This document shows, in pieces, positions 1-8,349 of a stretch of DNA of 64,000 nucleotides (position 1 is the first letter of the stretch; each line of letters starts with the position of its first letter). Under the pieces are notes generated by a model. The model had not been told where the DNA came from and did not search any database. It saw nothing but the letters and a program-made list of their open reading frames with translations. The stretch covers positions 372,001 through 436,000 of the forward strand of contig CAVPWG010000002.1 in assembly GCA_963709425.1 (NCBI GenBank), read 5' to 3'. Source of the DNA: JAICJC01 sp963709425. Its GTDB lineage: Bacteria > Actinomycetota > Thermoleophilia > Gaiellales > JAICJC01. The translations under genes and the position numbers were made by a program.

Positions 1-969
1 TGGTCGGACAAGCCGCTCGTCTGCTACGGCACGTCCGGACCGAAGGCCCGCGACGCCGTCGAGCTGGCGGCGATCGCGCTCGGCGGGCGCGAGGTGATCG
101 AGGAGACGCCGGCGATCATGGGCGTGGTCAACCCCAACAGCCCGCTCGTCTGGGACGGGCTGATGGCCGACGCGCTCATGGAGTGGGCGATCGCCGGCCA
201 GCCGGTGGTCGTGACGCCGTTTCTGCTCGCGGGCGCCACCGCTCCCGTCAGCATCGCCGCCGGGCTCGCGCAACAGGTGGCCGAGGCGCTCTCGGGGATC
301 GCCCTCGTCCAGGCGGTGCGCCCCGGTGCGCCGTGCCTCTTCGGATCCTTCTTCACCGCGGTCGACATGCGCACCGGCGGGCCGGCGTTCGGCACGCCCG
401 AGTCGATCCTCGGGACGCTCGCCGGCGGCCTCCTCGCCCGCCGCTACCGCCTTCCGTATCGCGGCGGCGGCGGCCTGTGCTCGTCGAACGCGCTCGACTT
501 CCAGGCGGCGGCCGAGACGACCAACACGCTCTGGGCGACGATGATCGGCGGCTGCGACCTGGTGATGCACGCCGCCGGGTGGCTGGAGGGCGGCCTGACC
601 GCCTCGTACGAGAAGTTCGTGCTCGACCTCGAGCTCCTGCGCGTGTTCGACGTCCTCGCCGGCGGCATCGGGATGAGCGAGGAGGAGTTCGCGATGGACG
701 CCGTCCGCCAGGAGGGCCCTGGCGGCATGTTCCTGGCGGCCGACCATACGCTCGCCCACTTCAAGGAGTGGGTGTTCATGAGCCCGCTCTTCCGCTCACA
801 GGCCTATGTGACGTGGGAGAAGCGGGGCGCCGTGACCGCCGACCGAGCGGCGACGGACGAGTGGAAGAAGCTGCTCGAGAGCTACGAGGACCCCGGGATC
901 GACGCCGGCGTCGACGCGGAGATGGGCGAGTTCATCGCCCGCCGAAAGACGGAGATCGAGGCCGAGTAG
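1..969 (+). CDS. MttB-family trimethylamine/quaternary amine methyltransferase, C-terminal part
   Basis: The reading frame is open from the first base, so the N-terminus lies outside the window; 322 residues are visible of a family usually near 480-500 aa. The family transfers a methyl group from tri- or quaternary methylamines to a corrinoid protein. The visible part has the glycine-rich segment GGGGLCSSN, then a conserved DFQAAAE stretch and GWLEGG (visible residues about 193-198), close to where methanogen MttB carries pyrrolysine. No in-frame TAG occurs before the terminal one, so this is a non-pyrrolysine homologue; members of that subgroup act on glycine betaine, carnitine or similar compounds. 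The stop TAG overlaps the GTG start of the next gene by one base, so the two are translationally coupled with a TMADH-like enzyme. Exact substrate unknown. Confidence 0.85.
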   Translation, partial: WSDKPLVCYGTSGPKARDAVELAAIALGGREVIEETPAIMGVVNPNSPLVWDGLMADALMEWAIAGQPVVVTPFLLAGATAPVSIAAGLAQQVAEALSGIALVQAVRPGAPCLFGSFFTAVDMRTGGPAFGTPESILGTLAGGLLARRYRLPYRGGGGLCSSNALDFQAAAETTNTLWATMIGGCDLVMHAAGWLEGGLTASYEKFVLDLELLRVFDVLAGGIGMSEEEFAMDAVRQEGPGGMFLAADHTLAHFKEWVFMSPLFRSQAYVTWEKRGAVTADRAATDEWKKLLESYEDPGIDAGVDAEMGEFIARRKTEIEAE

Positions 970-3056
970 TGCCCGAGCGCCTGGCTCGTCACGACATCCT
1001 CTTCGAGGAGGTGCCGATCGGCCCTCGCACGCTGCGAAACCGCTTCTACCAGGTGCCGCACTGCACGGGCTTCGGGGTCGAGAAGCCGTGGACGCAGGCC
1101 GCGTTTCGCGGCATGAAGGCCGAGGGCGGCTGGGCGGCGGTCTGCACCGAGTACTGCTCCATCAGCCCGGAGTCGGACGAGAAGCCCTACACCTCGGCGC
1201 GCCTGTGGGACGACGAGGACATGCGGGCCCTCTCGCTCATGGCCGACGCGGCGCACGAGAACGGCGCGCTGGCCGGCGTCGAGCTCTGGCACGGCGGCCT
1301 CTTCGCCGAGCAGCGCGAGTCGCGCCTCCCGCCGCTCGCGCCGTCGCAGATCGCAAGCGACTGGGACGGCGTGACCGTGCCCAAGGTGATGGAGGCGGCC
1401 GACATCCGCCGGGTCCAGGACGAGTGGGTCGCCGCAGCCCGGCGGGCCCGAACGGCGGGCTTCGACATCCTCTACGTGTACGGCTCGCACACCTATCTTC
1501 CGACGCAGTTCCTCTCGCCGGTCTTCAACCGCCGCACAGACGCCTACGGCGGCTCGTTCGAGAACCGGAGCCGGTTCTGGCTCGAGGCGATCGAGCGGGT
1601 GCGGGCCGAGATCGGCGACGACTGCGCGATCGCGGTCCGCATCGCCGCCGACACGCTGGAGCTCTCCGGCGTCCAGCTCGAGGAGGGGCTCGAGTTCATC
1701 CGCGCCGCCGACCCCATGGTCGACCTCTGGGACGTGACGATCGGGTCGATGGCGGGCATGGGGCGTCTCGACGCGGGCCCGTCTCGGTTCTACGAGCAGG
1801 GCTATCAGCTCGAGTGGTCGGGCCGCGCCAAGGAGGCCACCTCCAAGCCGGTGGTCGTGGTCGGCCGGTTCACGGACCCCGACAGGATGGCCGAGGTCAT
1901 CCGCGGCGGGCATGCCGACCTGATCGGCGCCGCGCGGCCGTCGATCTCCGACCCGTTCCTGCCCCGCAAGATCGAGGAGGGCCGCTACGACGAGGTGCGC
2001 GAGTGCATCGGGTGCAACGCCTGCTACTCACGGTCCGTGTGGGGCCTGCACCTCGGCTGCACCCAGAACCCGACGGCCGGAGAGGAGCACCGCCGCGGCT
2101 GGCACCCCGAGCGGTTCGACCGGGCGGCAAACGCCGACAAGCCGGTCCTCGTCGTCGGCGCGGGGCCGGCCGGCATGGAGTGTGCCATGGTGCTCGGAAA
2201 GCGCGGGTTCGAGCTCGTCCACCTCGCCGACGCCGGCGACGACATCGGCGGCCAGATGCGCTGGGTGACCAGGTTTCCGGGGCTGGGGGAGTGGGGGCAC
2301 GTCGTGGCCTACCGGCGGACCCAGCTCGAACGCCTGGCGTCGGTCGAGGTCGTCCTCGGGAGCCCGCTCGACGCCGGCGGCGTGCGCGACTACGGCGCCC
2401 GGATCGTCGTGGTCGCGACGGGCGCCCGGTGGACAGGCGACGGCATGAACGGGATCACCCGGGCGCCCATCCCGGGAGCCGACGCGGCGCTGCCGCACGT
2501 GCTCCTGCCCGAGGACGTCATGGTGGCCGGCGCCCGCCCTGAGGGGCGGCGGGTGGCGATCCTCGACTGCGAGGGCTACTTCACCGGCCCGGGCCTCGCC
2601 GAGGTCCTGCGGGCCGAGGGCTACGAGGTGACCTTCGTGACGCCGTACGACGTCGTCGCGCCGACCTGCGACCAGACGCTCGAAGGCCTGCGGCTGCGGC
2701 TGCATCTGCACGCGCTGGGCATCGCCCTGCGCACCGGCCTCACACCGACCGAGATCCTGGACGGCGGGGTGCGGGTCGAGGACGGCGTCGGGCGTCCGCT
2801 CGAGATCGAGGCCGACGCGACCGTGCTCGTCACGCAGCGGCTCTCCGACGACGCCCTCTATCTCGACCTCACCGCCGACGCGGAGGCCCTCGCGGCGGCC
2901 GGGATCGACGGGGTCTACCGGATCGGCGACTGCGTCGCCCCCCGCCTCATCGCCGACGCGATCTTCGACGGACATCGCCTGGGGCGTGAGATCGACGGGC
3001 CCGACCCCGCTGTGGCGCTGCCCTACCTGCGCGAGCGCCCCCTCATTCCCGGCTGA
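969..3056 (+). CDS. Trimethylamine dehydrogenase-like FMN/4Fe-4S oxidoreductase
   Basis: 695 aa from a GTG that overlaps the previous stop. The protein aligns closely with bacterial trimethylamine dehydrogenase along its length. An old-yellow-enzyme TIM barrel comes first (residues 1-335) and contains the FMN-linking cysteine equivalent (VPHC, C32), Y62 (equivalent of TMADH Tyr60) and the YGSH catalytic pair. Next is a 4Fe-4S motif with C346, C349, C352 and C364, followed by an NAD(P)-like fold beginning GAGPAG near residue 400. Two of the three aromatic-bowl residues that hold trimethylamine are changed: the Trp264 equivalent is M264 and the Trp355 equivalent is S356. It should oxidatively demethylate a secondary or tertiary amine and pass electrons to an ETF, but the substrate may not be trimethylamine. 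Pairing with MttB fits methylated-amine catabolism. Confidence 0.9.
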   Translation: MPERLARHDILFEEVPIGPRTLRNRFYQVPHCTGFGVEKPWTQAAFRGMKAEGGWAAVCTEYCSISPESDEKPYTSARLWDDEDMRALSLMADAAHENGALAGVELWHGGLFAEQRESRLPPLAPSQIASDWDGVTVPKVMEAADIRRVQDEWVAAARRARTAGFDILYVYGSHTYLPTQFLSPVFNRRTDAYGGSFENRSRFWLEAIERVRAEIGDDCAIAVRIAADTLELSGVQLEEGLEFIRAADPMVDLWDVTIGSMAGMGRLDAGPSRFYEQGYQLEWSGRAKEATSKPVVVVGRFTDPDRMAEVIRGGHADLIGAARPSISDPFLPRKIEEGRYDEVRECIGCNACYSRSVWGLHLGCTQNPTAGEEHRRGWHPERFDRAANADKPVLVVGAGPAGMECAMVLGKRGFELVHLADAGDDIGGQMRWVTRFPGLGEWGHVVAYRRTQLERLASVEVVLGSPLDAGGVRDYGARIVVVATGARWTGDGMNGITRAPIPGADAALPHVLLPEDVMVAGARPEGRRVAILDCEGYFTGPGLAEVLRAEGYEVTFVTPYDVVAPTCDQTLEGLRLRLHLHALGIALRTGLTPTEILDGGVRVEDGVGRPLEIEADATVLVTQRLSDDALYLDLTADAEALAAAGIDGVYRIGDCVAPRLIADAIFDGHRLGREIDGPDPAVALPYLRERPLIPG

Positions 3057-3082
3057 AGCAGCTGTACCGGTACCGAAGCCTC

Positions 3083-3088
3083 TAGCAT
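3083..3088 (+). promoter_or_regulatory. -10 box (TAGCAT) for the cupin gene
   Basis: TAGCAT ends 8 nt before the ATG at 3097, the spacing expected for a leaderless or near-leaderless transcript, a pattern seen many times in this window. No clear -35 hexamer or Shine-Dalgarno sequence is visible. Confidence 0.45.
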
Positions 3089-3096
3089 CCGTCACG

Positions 3097-3459
3097 ATGA
3101 CGGCCGAGACCATTCCGAGCTGGCGCTACGAGGAAGGCGGGGCGAAGGGGAGCTGGGAGGGGCACGCCATCGCGTCTGACGTATCCGGCTTCGTGGTGGA
3201 CGCTGCAGAGGGCGAGGGCCCGTCGGCCCACACCCATCCGTACTCGGAGACCTTCATCGTCCTCGAGGGGCGCGCCCGGTTCCGTTACGGCGAGCGCTTC
3301 ATCGAGGCGGAGGCCGGCGCGATCGTGGTCGTCCCGCCGGACACGGCGCACGGGTTCACCGGCCTCGGCCCCGGCAGGCTGCGGATGGTCACGATCCATG
3401 CGTCGCCGCGCATGGAGACGACGTGGCTGGAGGAGGACGACGGCAGCGAAGTATCGTAG
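3097..3459 (+). CDS. Small cupin-domain protein
   Basis: 120 aa, single cupin barrel. Motif 1 is seen as HTHPYSET with a following glycine-rich turn (about residues 45-60) and motif 2 as PPDTAHGF (about residues 78-90), so a metal-binding site of histidines and glutamate is likely retained. I place the start at ATG 3097, just after a TAGCAT box, rather than at upstream codons that would run back into the TMADH-like gene. Single-domain cupins of this size have many roles (isomerase, dioxygenase, ligand sensor). Position after the amine genes suggests an accessory role there, but its own -10 box suggests independent transcription. Function not assigned. Confidence 0.75.
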   Translation: MTAETIPSWRYEEGGAKGSWEGHAIASDVSGFVVDAAEGEGPSAHTHPYSETFIVLEGRARFRYGERFIEAEAGAIVVVPPDTAHGFTGLGPGRLRMVTIHASPRMETTWLEEDDGSEVS

Positions 3460-3468
3460 GGAGGGTCC

Positions 3469-3541
3469 GCCCTCGTAGCTCAGGGGATAGAGCGCGGCTC
3501 TCCTAAGGCCGGCGTCCCAGGTTCGAATCCTGGCGAGGGCA
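3469..3541 (+). tRNA. tRNA-Arg (anticodon CCT)
   Basis: A complete cloverleaf can be drawn. The acceptor stem pairs GCCCTCG (3469-3475) with CGAGGGC (3534-3540) and A3541 is the discriminator. The D-arm is GCTC/GAGC. The anticodon stem CGGCT/GGCCG closes the loop CTCCTAA, giving anticodon CCT for the AGG codon. The T-arm is CCAGG/CCTGG with TTCGAAT. The 3' CCA is not encoded. It would read a rare arginine codon in such a GC-rich genome. Confidence 0.95.
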
Positions 3542-3585
3542 TCCGCCTACAACCGGTTCGGGGGCTTGGTGCCCTCGCGGTTCCG

Positions 3586-3591
3586 TACACT
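3586..3591 (+). promoter_or_regulatory. -10 box (TACACT) for the CYTH-CHAD gene
   Basis: TACACT is followed by 6 nt and then the ATG at 3598, predicting transcription starting at or next to the start codon. Confidence 0.5.
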
Positions 3592-3597
3592 TGCCGG

Positions 3598-5040
3598 ATG
3601 GCGGTGTACGAGCTCGAGCGCGAGCGCAAGCTGGATGTGTCAGAAGGCTTCCTGCTCCCGGAGCTGCCCGGCGAGCGGCTGCGCACCGTCACGCTCGTCT
3701 CGGCGTACTACGACGCGCCTGACCGCCGCCTTGCCGCCGCAGGCATCACGCTGCGCCGGCGGACGCGCGCGCGAAGCGTCCGCTGGCAGCTGAAGCTGCC
3801 CGCCGAGGGCGGCCGTTTCGAGATCGAGCTCGCGCGCCGCGGGACGGAGCCGCCACCCGAGGCGTTCGAGGTTCTCGTGGCGCATCTGCGCGGTGCTCCG
3901 CTGGAGCCCGTCGCCGTGCTCCGCACGCGCCGCCTTGGCCGCAGGGTGTTCCGTGACGAGGTCGCTGTGGCCGACGTCTTCCACGATGTCGTGACGGTCG
4001 ACGACGGGTCGGCGATCGAGGCTCGCCTCGATGAGGTCGAGATCGAGCTCCTGCCGGCCGGCGACGACGGCGACATGCGCCGCCTCGCAAAGACTCTGCG
4101 AAGAGCCGGCGCGGTGGTGGGGGACGAACGGCCGAAGGTGTTTCGCGTGCTCGATCTCACGGCGGACGCCGGGATTCCCATCACGGCGAAGGCGTCCGTC
4201 GAAGCGCGGGTTGCCGCGATGCTCGATGCGCAGGTGCGGGCGATGCTCGGGGCCGATCCCGCAGTCCGCCTCGGCCTGGGCTCCGAGCCGCTGCACGACT
4301 TTCGAGTCGCGACGCGGCGCATGCGCGCGCTCCTTCGGGCCGCGCGGCCGGGGCTCGACGAGCGATGGGCCGAGGGGCTTCGCGCAGAGCTCGGGTGGCT
4401 GGCCGGCGAGACGGGCGCCGCGCGTGATCTGGACGTCCTCGCCGAGGAGCTCCAGCCGCGAGTCGAGCGGCTCGGCGCGGCCGACTCCGACGGAGGGGCT
4501 CGGCTGCTCGACGGCCTCACGGCCCACCGCGCGGAGGCGCGGGCTCAGGTGCTCGCCGCGCTCGCCAGCCCGCGGTATTTCGCGCTGGTCGAGCGGCTGG
4601 TCGCCGAGGCCGGGAGGCCACGGCTCTCCGGGCGACGCCTTCGATTGGGGCCGCTCGTCACAGGCGAGTATCGGCGGATGCGCAAGGCGGCGCGGCGGGC
4701 GGCCGCGGAGCCGGACGATGCCGTCATACACCGCCTGCGGATCGCGGGCAAGCGGGCCCGGTACGCGGCCGAGGTTGCGGCGCTTCCCGACGATCGCCAG
4801 GGGCAGGCGTTCATCCGGGCTGCGAAGGACCTCCAGGATGTGCTCGGCGCGCATCAGGACGCAGTCGTCGCCGAGGAGCGGATGCGAACACTGGCGGCCG
4901 GTGCCGACTCACCCCTTGCGGTCGCCGCCGGGCGCCTCGTCGAGCAGGAGGCCGTCCGTCGCGCTCAGGCTCGAAGCGACCTTCCGGGCGCGCTCCAGAC
5001 GCTCGCGGGCGCCGCCAAGCGCTGGGCGCTCGTCGGGTAG
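3598..5040 (+). CDS. CYTH-CHAD domain protein
   Basis: 480 aa. Residues 1-190 form a CYTH (triphosphate tunnel) domain, with the diagnostic ExExK signature at E7-E9-K11. Residues about 200-480 form a CHAD domain, a helical bundle rich in conserved His and Arg/Lys, including HDFRVATRRMR and HRLRIAGKRARY. CYTH domains hydrolyse or bind inorganic triphosphate and related compounds; CHAD domains bind polyphosphate and target proteins to granules. A polyphosphate role is supported by the neighbours: a SixA-type phosphatase 4 nt downstream and a Ppx/GppA-type exopolyphosphatase convergent to it. The start ATG follows a TACACT -10 box by 6 nt. Confidence 0.92.
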   Translation: MAVYELERERKLDVSEGFLLPELPGERLRTVTLVSAYYDAPDRRLAAAGITLRRRTRARSVRWQLKLPAEGGRFEIELARRGTEPPPEAFEVLVAHLRGAPLEPVAVLRTRRLGRRVFRDEVAVADVFHDVVTVDDGSAIEARLDEVEIELLPAGDDGDMRRLAKTLRRAGAVVGDERPKVFRVLDLTADAGIPITAKASVEARVAAMLDAQVRAMLGADPAVRLGLGSEPLHDFRVATRRMRALLRAARPGLDERWAEGLRAELGWLAGETGAARDLDVLAEELQPRVERLGAADSDGGARLLDGLTAHRAEARAQVLAALASPRYFALVERLVAEAGRPRLSGRRLRLGPLVTGEYRRMRKAARRAAAEPDDAVIHRLRIAGKRARYAAEVAALPDDRQGQAFIRAAKDLQDVLGAHQDAVVAEERMRTLAAGADSPLAVAAGRLVEQEAVRRAQARSDLPGALQTLAGAAKRWALVG

Positions 5041-5044
5041 CCGC

Positions 5045-5470
5045 ATGCTGGCCGTGCTCGTCCGTCACGGCGTGGCCGGGGAGCGCGCGCAGTGGGATGA
5101 GGAGGATCACCTCAGACCGCTCGACCGCCGCGGCGAGCGGCAGGCGGCCGCGCTGCCCCAGTCGTTGTCGGACCTTCCCATCCGCAGGATCCTGACGAGC
5201 CCCGCCGTGCGCTGCGTTCAGACCGTCGCGGCGCTCGGCGTCGCGCTCGGTATGGAGGTCGAGGAGACCCCGGCCCTGGCCGAGGGCGCGGCGCGGGCCG
5301 ACATCATGGCGCTGCTCCCGACCATCGGCGCCGGGACGGTGCTGTGCACCCACGGCGACGTGTGCCACAAGATCGTCGGCCGGCGGAAGACGCCGAAGGG
5401 GTCGGCGTGGGTCGTCGACGTCGGAGCTCGCGGCGTGACGGCGGTGCGGCACATCCCCGCGCCCGGATGA
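5045..5470 (+). CDS. SixA-like histidine phosphatase
   Basis: 141 aa. The histidine phosphatase signature RHG lies at residues 7-9 (phospho-accepting H8). A later CTHGD segment near residue 104 carries the second catalytic histidine, and RILTSPAVRC is the typical SixA central motif. These small enzymes dephosphorylate phosphohistidine or small phosphoesters. It follows the CYTH-CHAD gene by 4 nt, so the two probably form one transcript. This CYTH-CHAD/SixA/Ppx grouping is common in actinobacteria. It ends 13 nt from the convergent Ppx/GppA gene. Confidence 0.88.
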   Translation: MLAVLVRHGVAGERAQWDEEDHLRPLDRRGERQAAALPQSLSDLPIRRILTSPAVRCVQTVAALGVALGMEVEETPALAEGAARADIMALLPTIGAGTVLCTHGDVCHKIVGRRKTPKGSAWVVDVGARGVTAVRHIPAPG

Positions 5471-5483
5471 TCTGAGTCGATGA

Positions 5484-6362
5484 TCAGGCGGCCTGGGCGA
5501 CCCGGGCGCGCATCAGTGCGGCGCCCTCGCGGAGGCCGCCGCGCGCGACCTCGAACGGCACCCCCAGGCACTTCTGCACCTCGGCGAGGATGAGAGCGCC
5601 CGCAAGGATCGTCCGTGCCCGCGACCGTTCGAGGCCGTAGGCGGTCGCGATCCGCCCGGGCGTCCGGGAGCTCAGCGCGGCGATCACGTCCTCGAGCAGG
5701 TCGGCGTCGAGGTTGCGGCCGGCCATCTTGCGAAGCGCGCCTGCCGTGCCGCCGGTGGCCAGCGCCGCTGTCGGAGCGGGCGCGTCGAGATCGAGCAGCC
5801 GGCCGCGGACGAAGTCGCGGGCGGCCTCCACCTCGGTCGCCGTCGGGCGTCCGTCGAAGAACCGGCTGGTGAGCCGCATCGAGCCGATGTCGAACGAGCG
5901 CAGGAAGACCGGTCCGAGATCGCGCAGACCCACCACGACCTCGGTCGAGCCGCCGCCGATGTCGCAGACGGCGAGCACCTTTGGCTCGCGGTCGAGCATG
6001 GCCGCGGCGCCCTCATACGCGTACCGGCCCTCCTCGTCGCACGTGAGCACGCGCACCCCGGCCCCCGTCGCCGACCGCAGGCTTTGGATGAGCTCCTCGC
6101 CGTTCTGGCTCTGACGCCCCGGCGCCGTCACGATGACGTCGAGCACGTCGACGTCGAACGACGCCGCCCGCTCGGCGTACTCCGTGGCGAGGGCCGCCGT
6201 CTCGGCCAGCTTTCGCTGGGGCAGCCTGCCCGTGCGCTCGATCGCCCGGCCCAGACCGAGGTACGCCCGCCGCTCGTCGAGCCGGTCGATGCAGACACCG
6301 TCGACGGTCGCCACGAGCAGCCGCGCGGTGTTCGATCCGATGTCGATGATCCCGATGCGCAT
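5484..6362 (-). CDS. Ppx/GppA-family exopolyphosphatase
   Basis: 292 aa, the short single-unit form of the family. It begins MRIGIIDIGSNT, the phosphate-1 loop of the ASKHA fold with D7, and later shows CDIGGGSTE (phosphate-2 loop) and a GGTAG motif. It hydrolyses polyphosphate or converts pppGpp to ppGpp. I use the second of two adjacent ATGs: a CAGACT box lies 7 nt upstream of it, matching the leaderless pattern of other genes here; the ATG at 6365 is the alternative. Its convergent position next to CYTH-CHAD and SixA supports a polyphosphate role. Confidence 0.9.
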   Translation of the reverse strand: MRIGIIDIGSNTARLLVATVDGVCIDRLDERRAYLGLGRAIERTGRLPQRKLAETAALATEYAERAASFDVDVLDVIVTAPGRQSQNGEELIQSLRSATGAGVRVLTCDEEGRYAYEGAAAMLDREPKVLAVCDIGGGSTEVVVGLRDLGPVFLRSFDIGSMRLTSRFFDGRPTATEVEAARDFVRGRLLDLDAPAPTAALATGGTAGALRKMAGRNLDADLLEDVIAALSSRTPGRIATAYGLERSRARTILAGALILAEVQKCLGVPFEVARGGLREGAALMRARVAQAA

Positions 6363-6477
6363 CATGCGTAGTCTGGCGATCCCTTCGGTCGGAACCCGCT
6401 TCTCCACGTTGAAAGTACTGCACAAACCGCAGTTTCCCCATACCCTATTCACCACCTTTTCACCGGCGCGAGGGCGC

Positions 6478-6483
6478 TACCCT
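6478..6483 (+). promoter_or_regulatory. -10 box (TACCCT) for the spermidine-synthase-like gene
   Basis: TACCCT is followed by 6 nt and the GTG at 6490, the leaderless arrangement seen repeatedly in this window. It supports the GTG as start instead of the longer open frame. Confidence 0.5.
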
Positions 6484-6489
6484 TGGCCC

Positions 6490-7986
6490 GTGGACCGCCG
6501 TGTGCTCCCGCCGCTCGTGTTCATCGCCGGGGCGACGACGATGTCCACCGAGATGTGCGCCTCGCGACTCCTGGCCCCGTTCTTCGGCGCGTCGATCCTG
6601 ATCTGGGCCAACATCATCGGCCTCATCCTGATCTACCTGTCGGTCGGCTACTTCGTCGGCGGGCGTCTCGCCGACCGGCACCCCACGATCCGGTTCCTGT
6701 GCTGGCTCATGCTGGCCGCGGCCGGCTGCGTCGCCGTCCTGCCCTTCGTCGCGGAGCCCTTCCTGAGCGCTGCAGTCGACGCATTCGCCGGCGCGTCGGT
6801 CGGCGCCTTCCTGGGGTCGTTCTTCGCGGTCATGCTGCTCTTCTCGGTCCCGATCACGCTCCTCGGGATGGCCTCGCCGTTCGCGGTACGACTCGGAGTG
6901 ACGACGATCGAGGAGGCCGGGGCCGTCGCCGGGCGCATGTATGCGCTCTCGACGTCGGGATCGATCATCGGCACGTTCCTGCCCGTCGCCGTGCTGATCC
7001 CCGCGATCGGGACGCGGCGCACGATGCTCGCGACCGCCTGCCTCCTGGCCCTCGCCGCGTCGCCGGTGCTCGGCCGCCGCTATCTGGCCGTGCCCGCGCT
7101 GATCGGGGCGGTCGCGCTCGTCCCTCCCGGGGCCGTCAAGCCGGGCGCGCACGTCATCTACGAGGGGGAATCGGCCTACCAGTTCGTCCAGGTCCAGTCA
7201 CTCCCGGGCGGCGGCCGCGTGCTGCATCTCAACGAGGGCTGGGCCGACCACTCGCTCTACCGCCCGGAGCAGGTGCTGACGGGCGGCTACTGGGACCAGT
7301 TCCTGCTCGCCCCGATCCTGCACGGCCCGGGGTTTCGGAGCCTCAGCATGGTCGGCTATGCCGGCGGGACGGTCGGGCGGGCCTACGGCACCTACTGGCC
7401 GTCGGTGAACGTGCTCGGCATCGAGCTCGACCCGCTGGTCACCGACGTCGGGCGCAGGTACTTCGGCCTCGCTGACAACCCGCGCGTCCGGGTGGCGACC
7501 GCGGACGGCCGCGTCTACCTCGAGCAGCACCACACCCGCTACGACGCCGTCTTCCTCGACGCCTTCCGCCAGCCCTATATCCCGTTCTACCTGACCACGC
7601 AGGAGTTCTGGGGCCTGGCGCGCGACCGTCTCAACTCCGGCGGCATGGTGATGGCCAACGTCGGCCGTATCCCGAACAACACCAGCCTCCCGGATGCCAT
7701 CGCGGGGACGATGGCGACGCGGTTCGCATCGGTGTTCGAGTGGCGCGTCAGCGGGTTCAACGACATCGTCGCGGGATTCACGTCGCCGACGACGGCTGCC
7801 GAGCTCCGCGCCCGTCTGGCCGATGCGCCGGCGGCGCTTCAGCCGGCGGCGGGGTTCGCGCAGCAGCTGCGGCTGGTGCCCGCATCGGACGATCCCCTGA
7901 CCGACGATCGCGCGCCGGTGGAGTGGATGACCGACCAGATGATCGTCCGCTACGCGGCCGACAGCCCGTCTGCCGGGTCTCCGTAG
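6490..7986 (+). CDS. Membrane-fused spermidine synthase-like protein
   Basis: 498 aa from GTG. Residues 1-220 contain about seven hydrophobic helices, and residues 225-480 form a Rossmann methyltransferase fold of the spermidine synthase family. The latter shows a GYAGGTVGRAY nucleotide loop, IELDP (acidic end of beta 2), the segment around ATADGR and a YDAVFLDAF motif. Fused proteins of this kind are widespread in actinobacteria; biochemical roles are largely unproven and may be aminopropyl transfer or something else. The open frame continues upstream, but the start is set by the TACCCT box 6 nt before this GTG. Divergent from ppx. Confidence 0.85.
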   Translation: MDRRVLPPLVFIAGATTMSTEMCASRLLAPFFGASILIWANIIGLILIYLSVGYFVGGRLADRHPTIRFLCWLMLAAAGCVAVLPFVAEPFLSAAVDAFAGASVGAFLGSFFAVMLLFSVPITLLGMASPFAVRLGVTTIEEAGAVAGRMYALSTSGSIIGTFLPVAVLIPAIGTRRTMLATACLLALAASPVLGRRYLAVPALIGAVALVPPGAVKPGAHVIYEGESAYQFVQVQSLPGGGRVLHLNEGWADHSLYRPEQVLTGGYWDQFLLAPILHGPGFRSLSMVGYAGGTVGRAYGTYWPSVNVLGIELDPLVTDVGRRYFGLADNPRVRVATADGRVYLEQHHTRYDAVFLDAFRQPYIPFYLTTQEFWGLARDRLNSGGMVMANVGRIPNNTSLPDAIAGTMATRFASVFEWRVSGFNDIVAGFTSPTTAAELRARLADAPAALQPAAGFAQQLRLVPASDDPLTDDRAPVEWMTDQMIVRYAADSPSAGSP

Positions 7987-8040
7987 GCGAAACTACCGCT
8001 TTTTCTCCGATATTTCACCCTTTTGAGTGATCTGTACGGA

Positions 8041-8068
8041 TTTACGTGCGTTTCGCCGATGATACAAT
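8041..8068 (+). promoter_or_regulatory. Promoter for the 57-aa gene (TTTACG-N16-TACAAT)
   Basis: A -35-like TTTACG (8041-8046) and a near-consensus -10 TACAAT (8063-8068) are 16 bp apart. The ATG at 8075 begins 7 nt after the -10, so the transcript should start at the A of the start codon. The surrounding 80 bp are the most AT-rich in this part of the window. Confidence 0.65.
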
Positions 8069-8074
8069 ATGCAT

Positions 8075-8248
8075 ATGACACAGCTATCCCAACTCTTTAC
8101 GGCTTCGCGCATCGAAGCCCGCCATCCTCACCGCGAGAGCGAGCGTGAGTACTTCACGCGGCTCGCCCGGCAGCGCAAGATCGAGCGGCGCTCAGAGCGC
8201 CGCCGCGATCTGCTCAAGCGGATCACGCATCCGCGCAAGCCGGCGTAG
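8075..8248 (+). CDS. Small basic protein, 57 aa, unknown function
   Basis: The frame runs from ATG 8075 to TAG 8246-8248. It encodes 57 residues, with a short neutral N-terminus (MTQLSQLFTA) and a strongly basic, helix-prone C-terminal half with several Arg-Arg pairs. I call it real because a strong promoter places the transcription start on its ATG, and because codon usage turns GC-rich as soon as the frame begins. No domain was recognised. A small RNA- or DNA-binding protein or a short regulator is possible from charge alone; this is a guess. Confidence 0.55.
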   Translation: MTQLSQLFTASRIEARHPHRESEREYFTRLARQRKIERRSERRRDLLKRITHPRKPA

Positions 8249-8349
8249 ACGCGTATCGACCCGGATCCCGCGCCGAGCGGGGCAGGCGCTCAGGTCACCG
8301 AGAATCCTGACCCGCCCGGTAGCGGGGATCCCAGGTCGCCCGGGCAGTT

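Noticed and set aside
967..969. TAG at the end of the MttB-like gene as a possible pyrrolysine codon
   Set aside because: It is at the natural C-terminal end and overlaps the GTG of the next gene; there is no open continuation in frame, and no TAG occurs inside the visible coding part.
4031..5470. A 479-codon open frame overlapping the CYTH-CHAD gene
   Set aside because: Its first two thirds are a frame shadow of the CHAD domain; the real gene in this frame is the SixA phosphatase from 5045.
6363..6489. A -35-like TTGAAA at 6409 between ppx and the spermidine-synthase-like gene
   Set aside because: No -10 box is at a workable distance from it; the TACCCT at 6478 fits better by its distance to the start codon.
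7986..8057. Inverted 8-mers GGCGAAAC and GTTTCGCC around the promoter of the 57-aa gene
   Set aside because: They are 57 bp apart and short, so this may be chance; no stable hairpin without a large loop.
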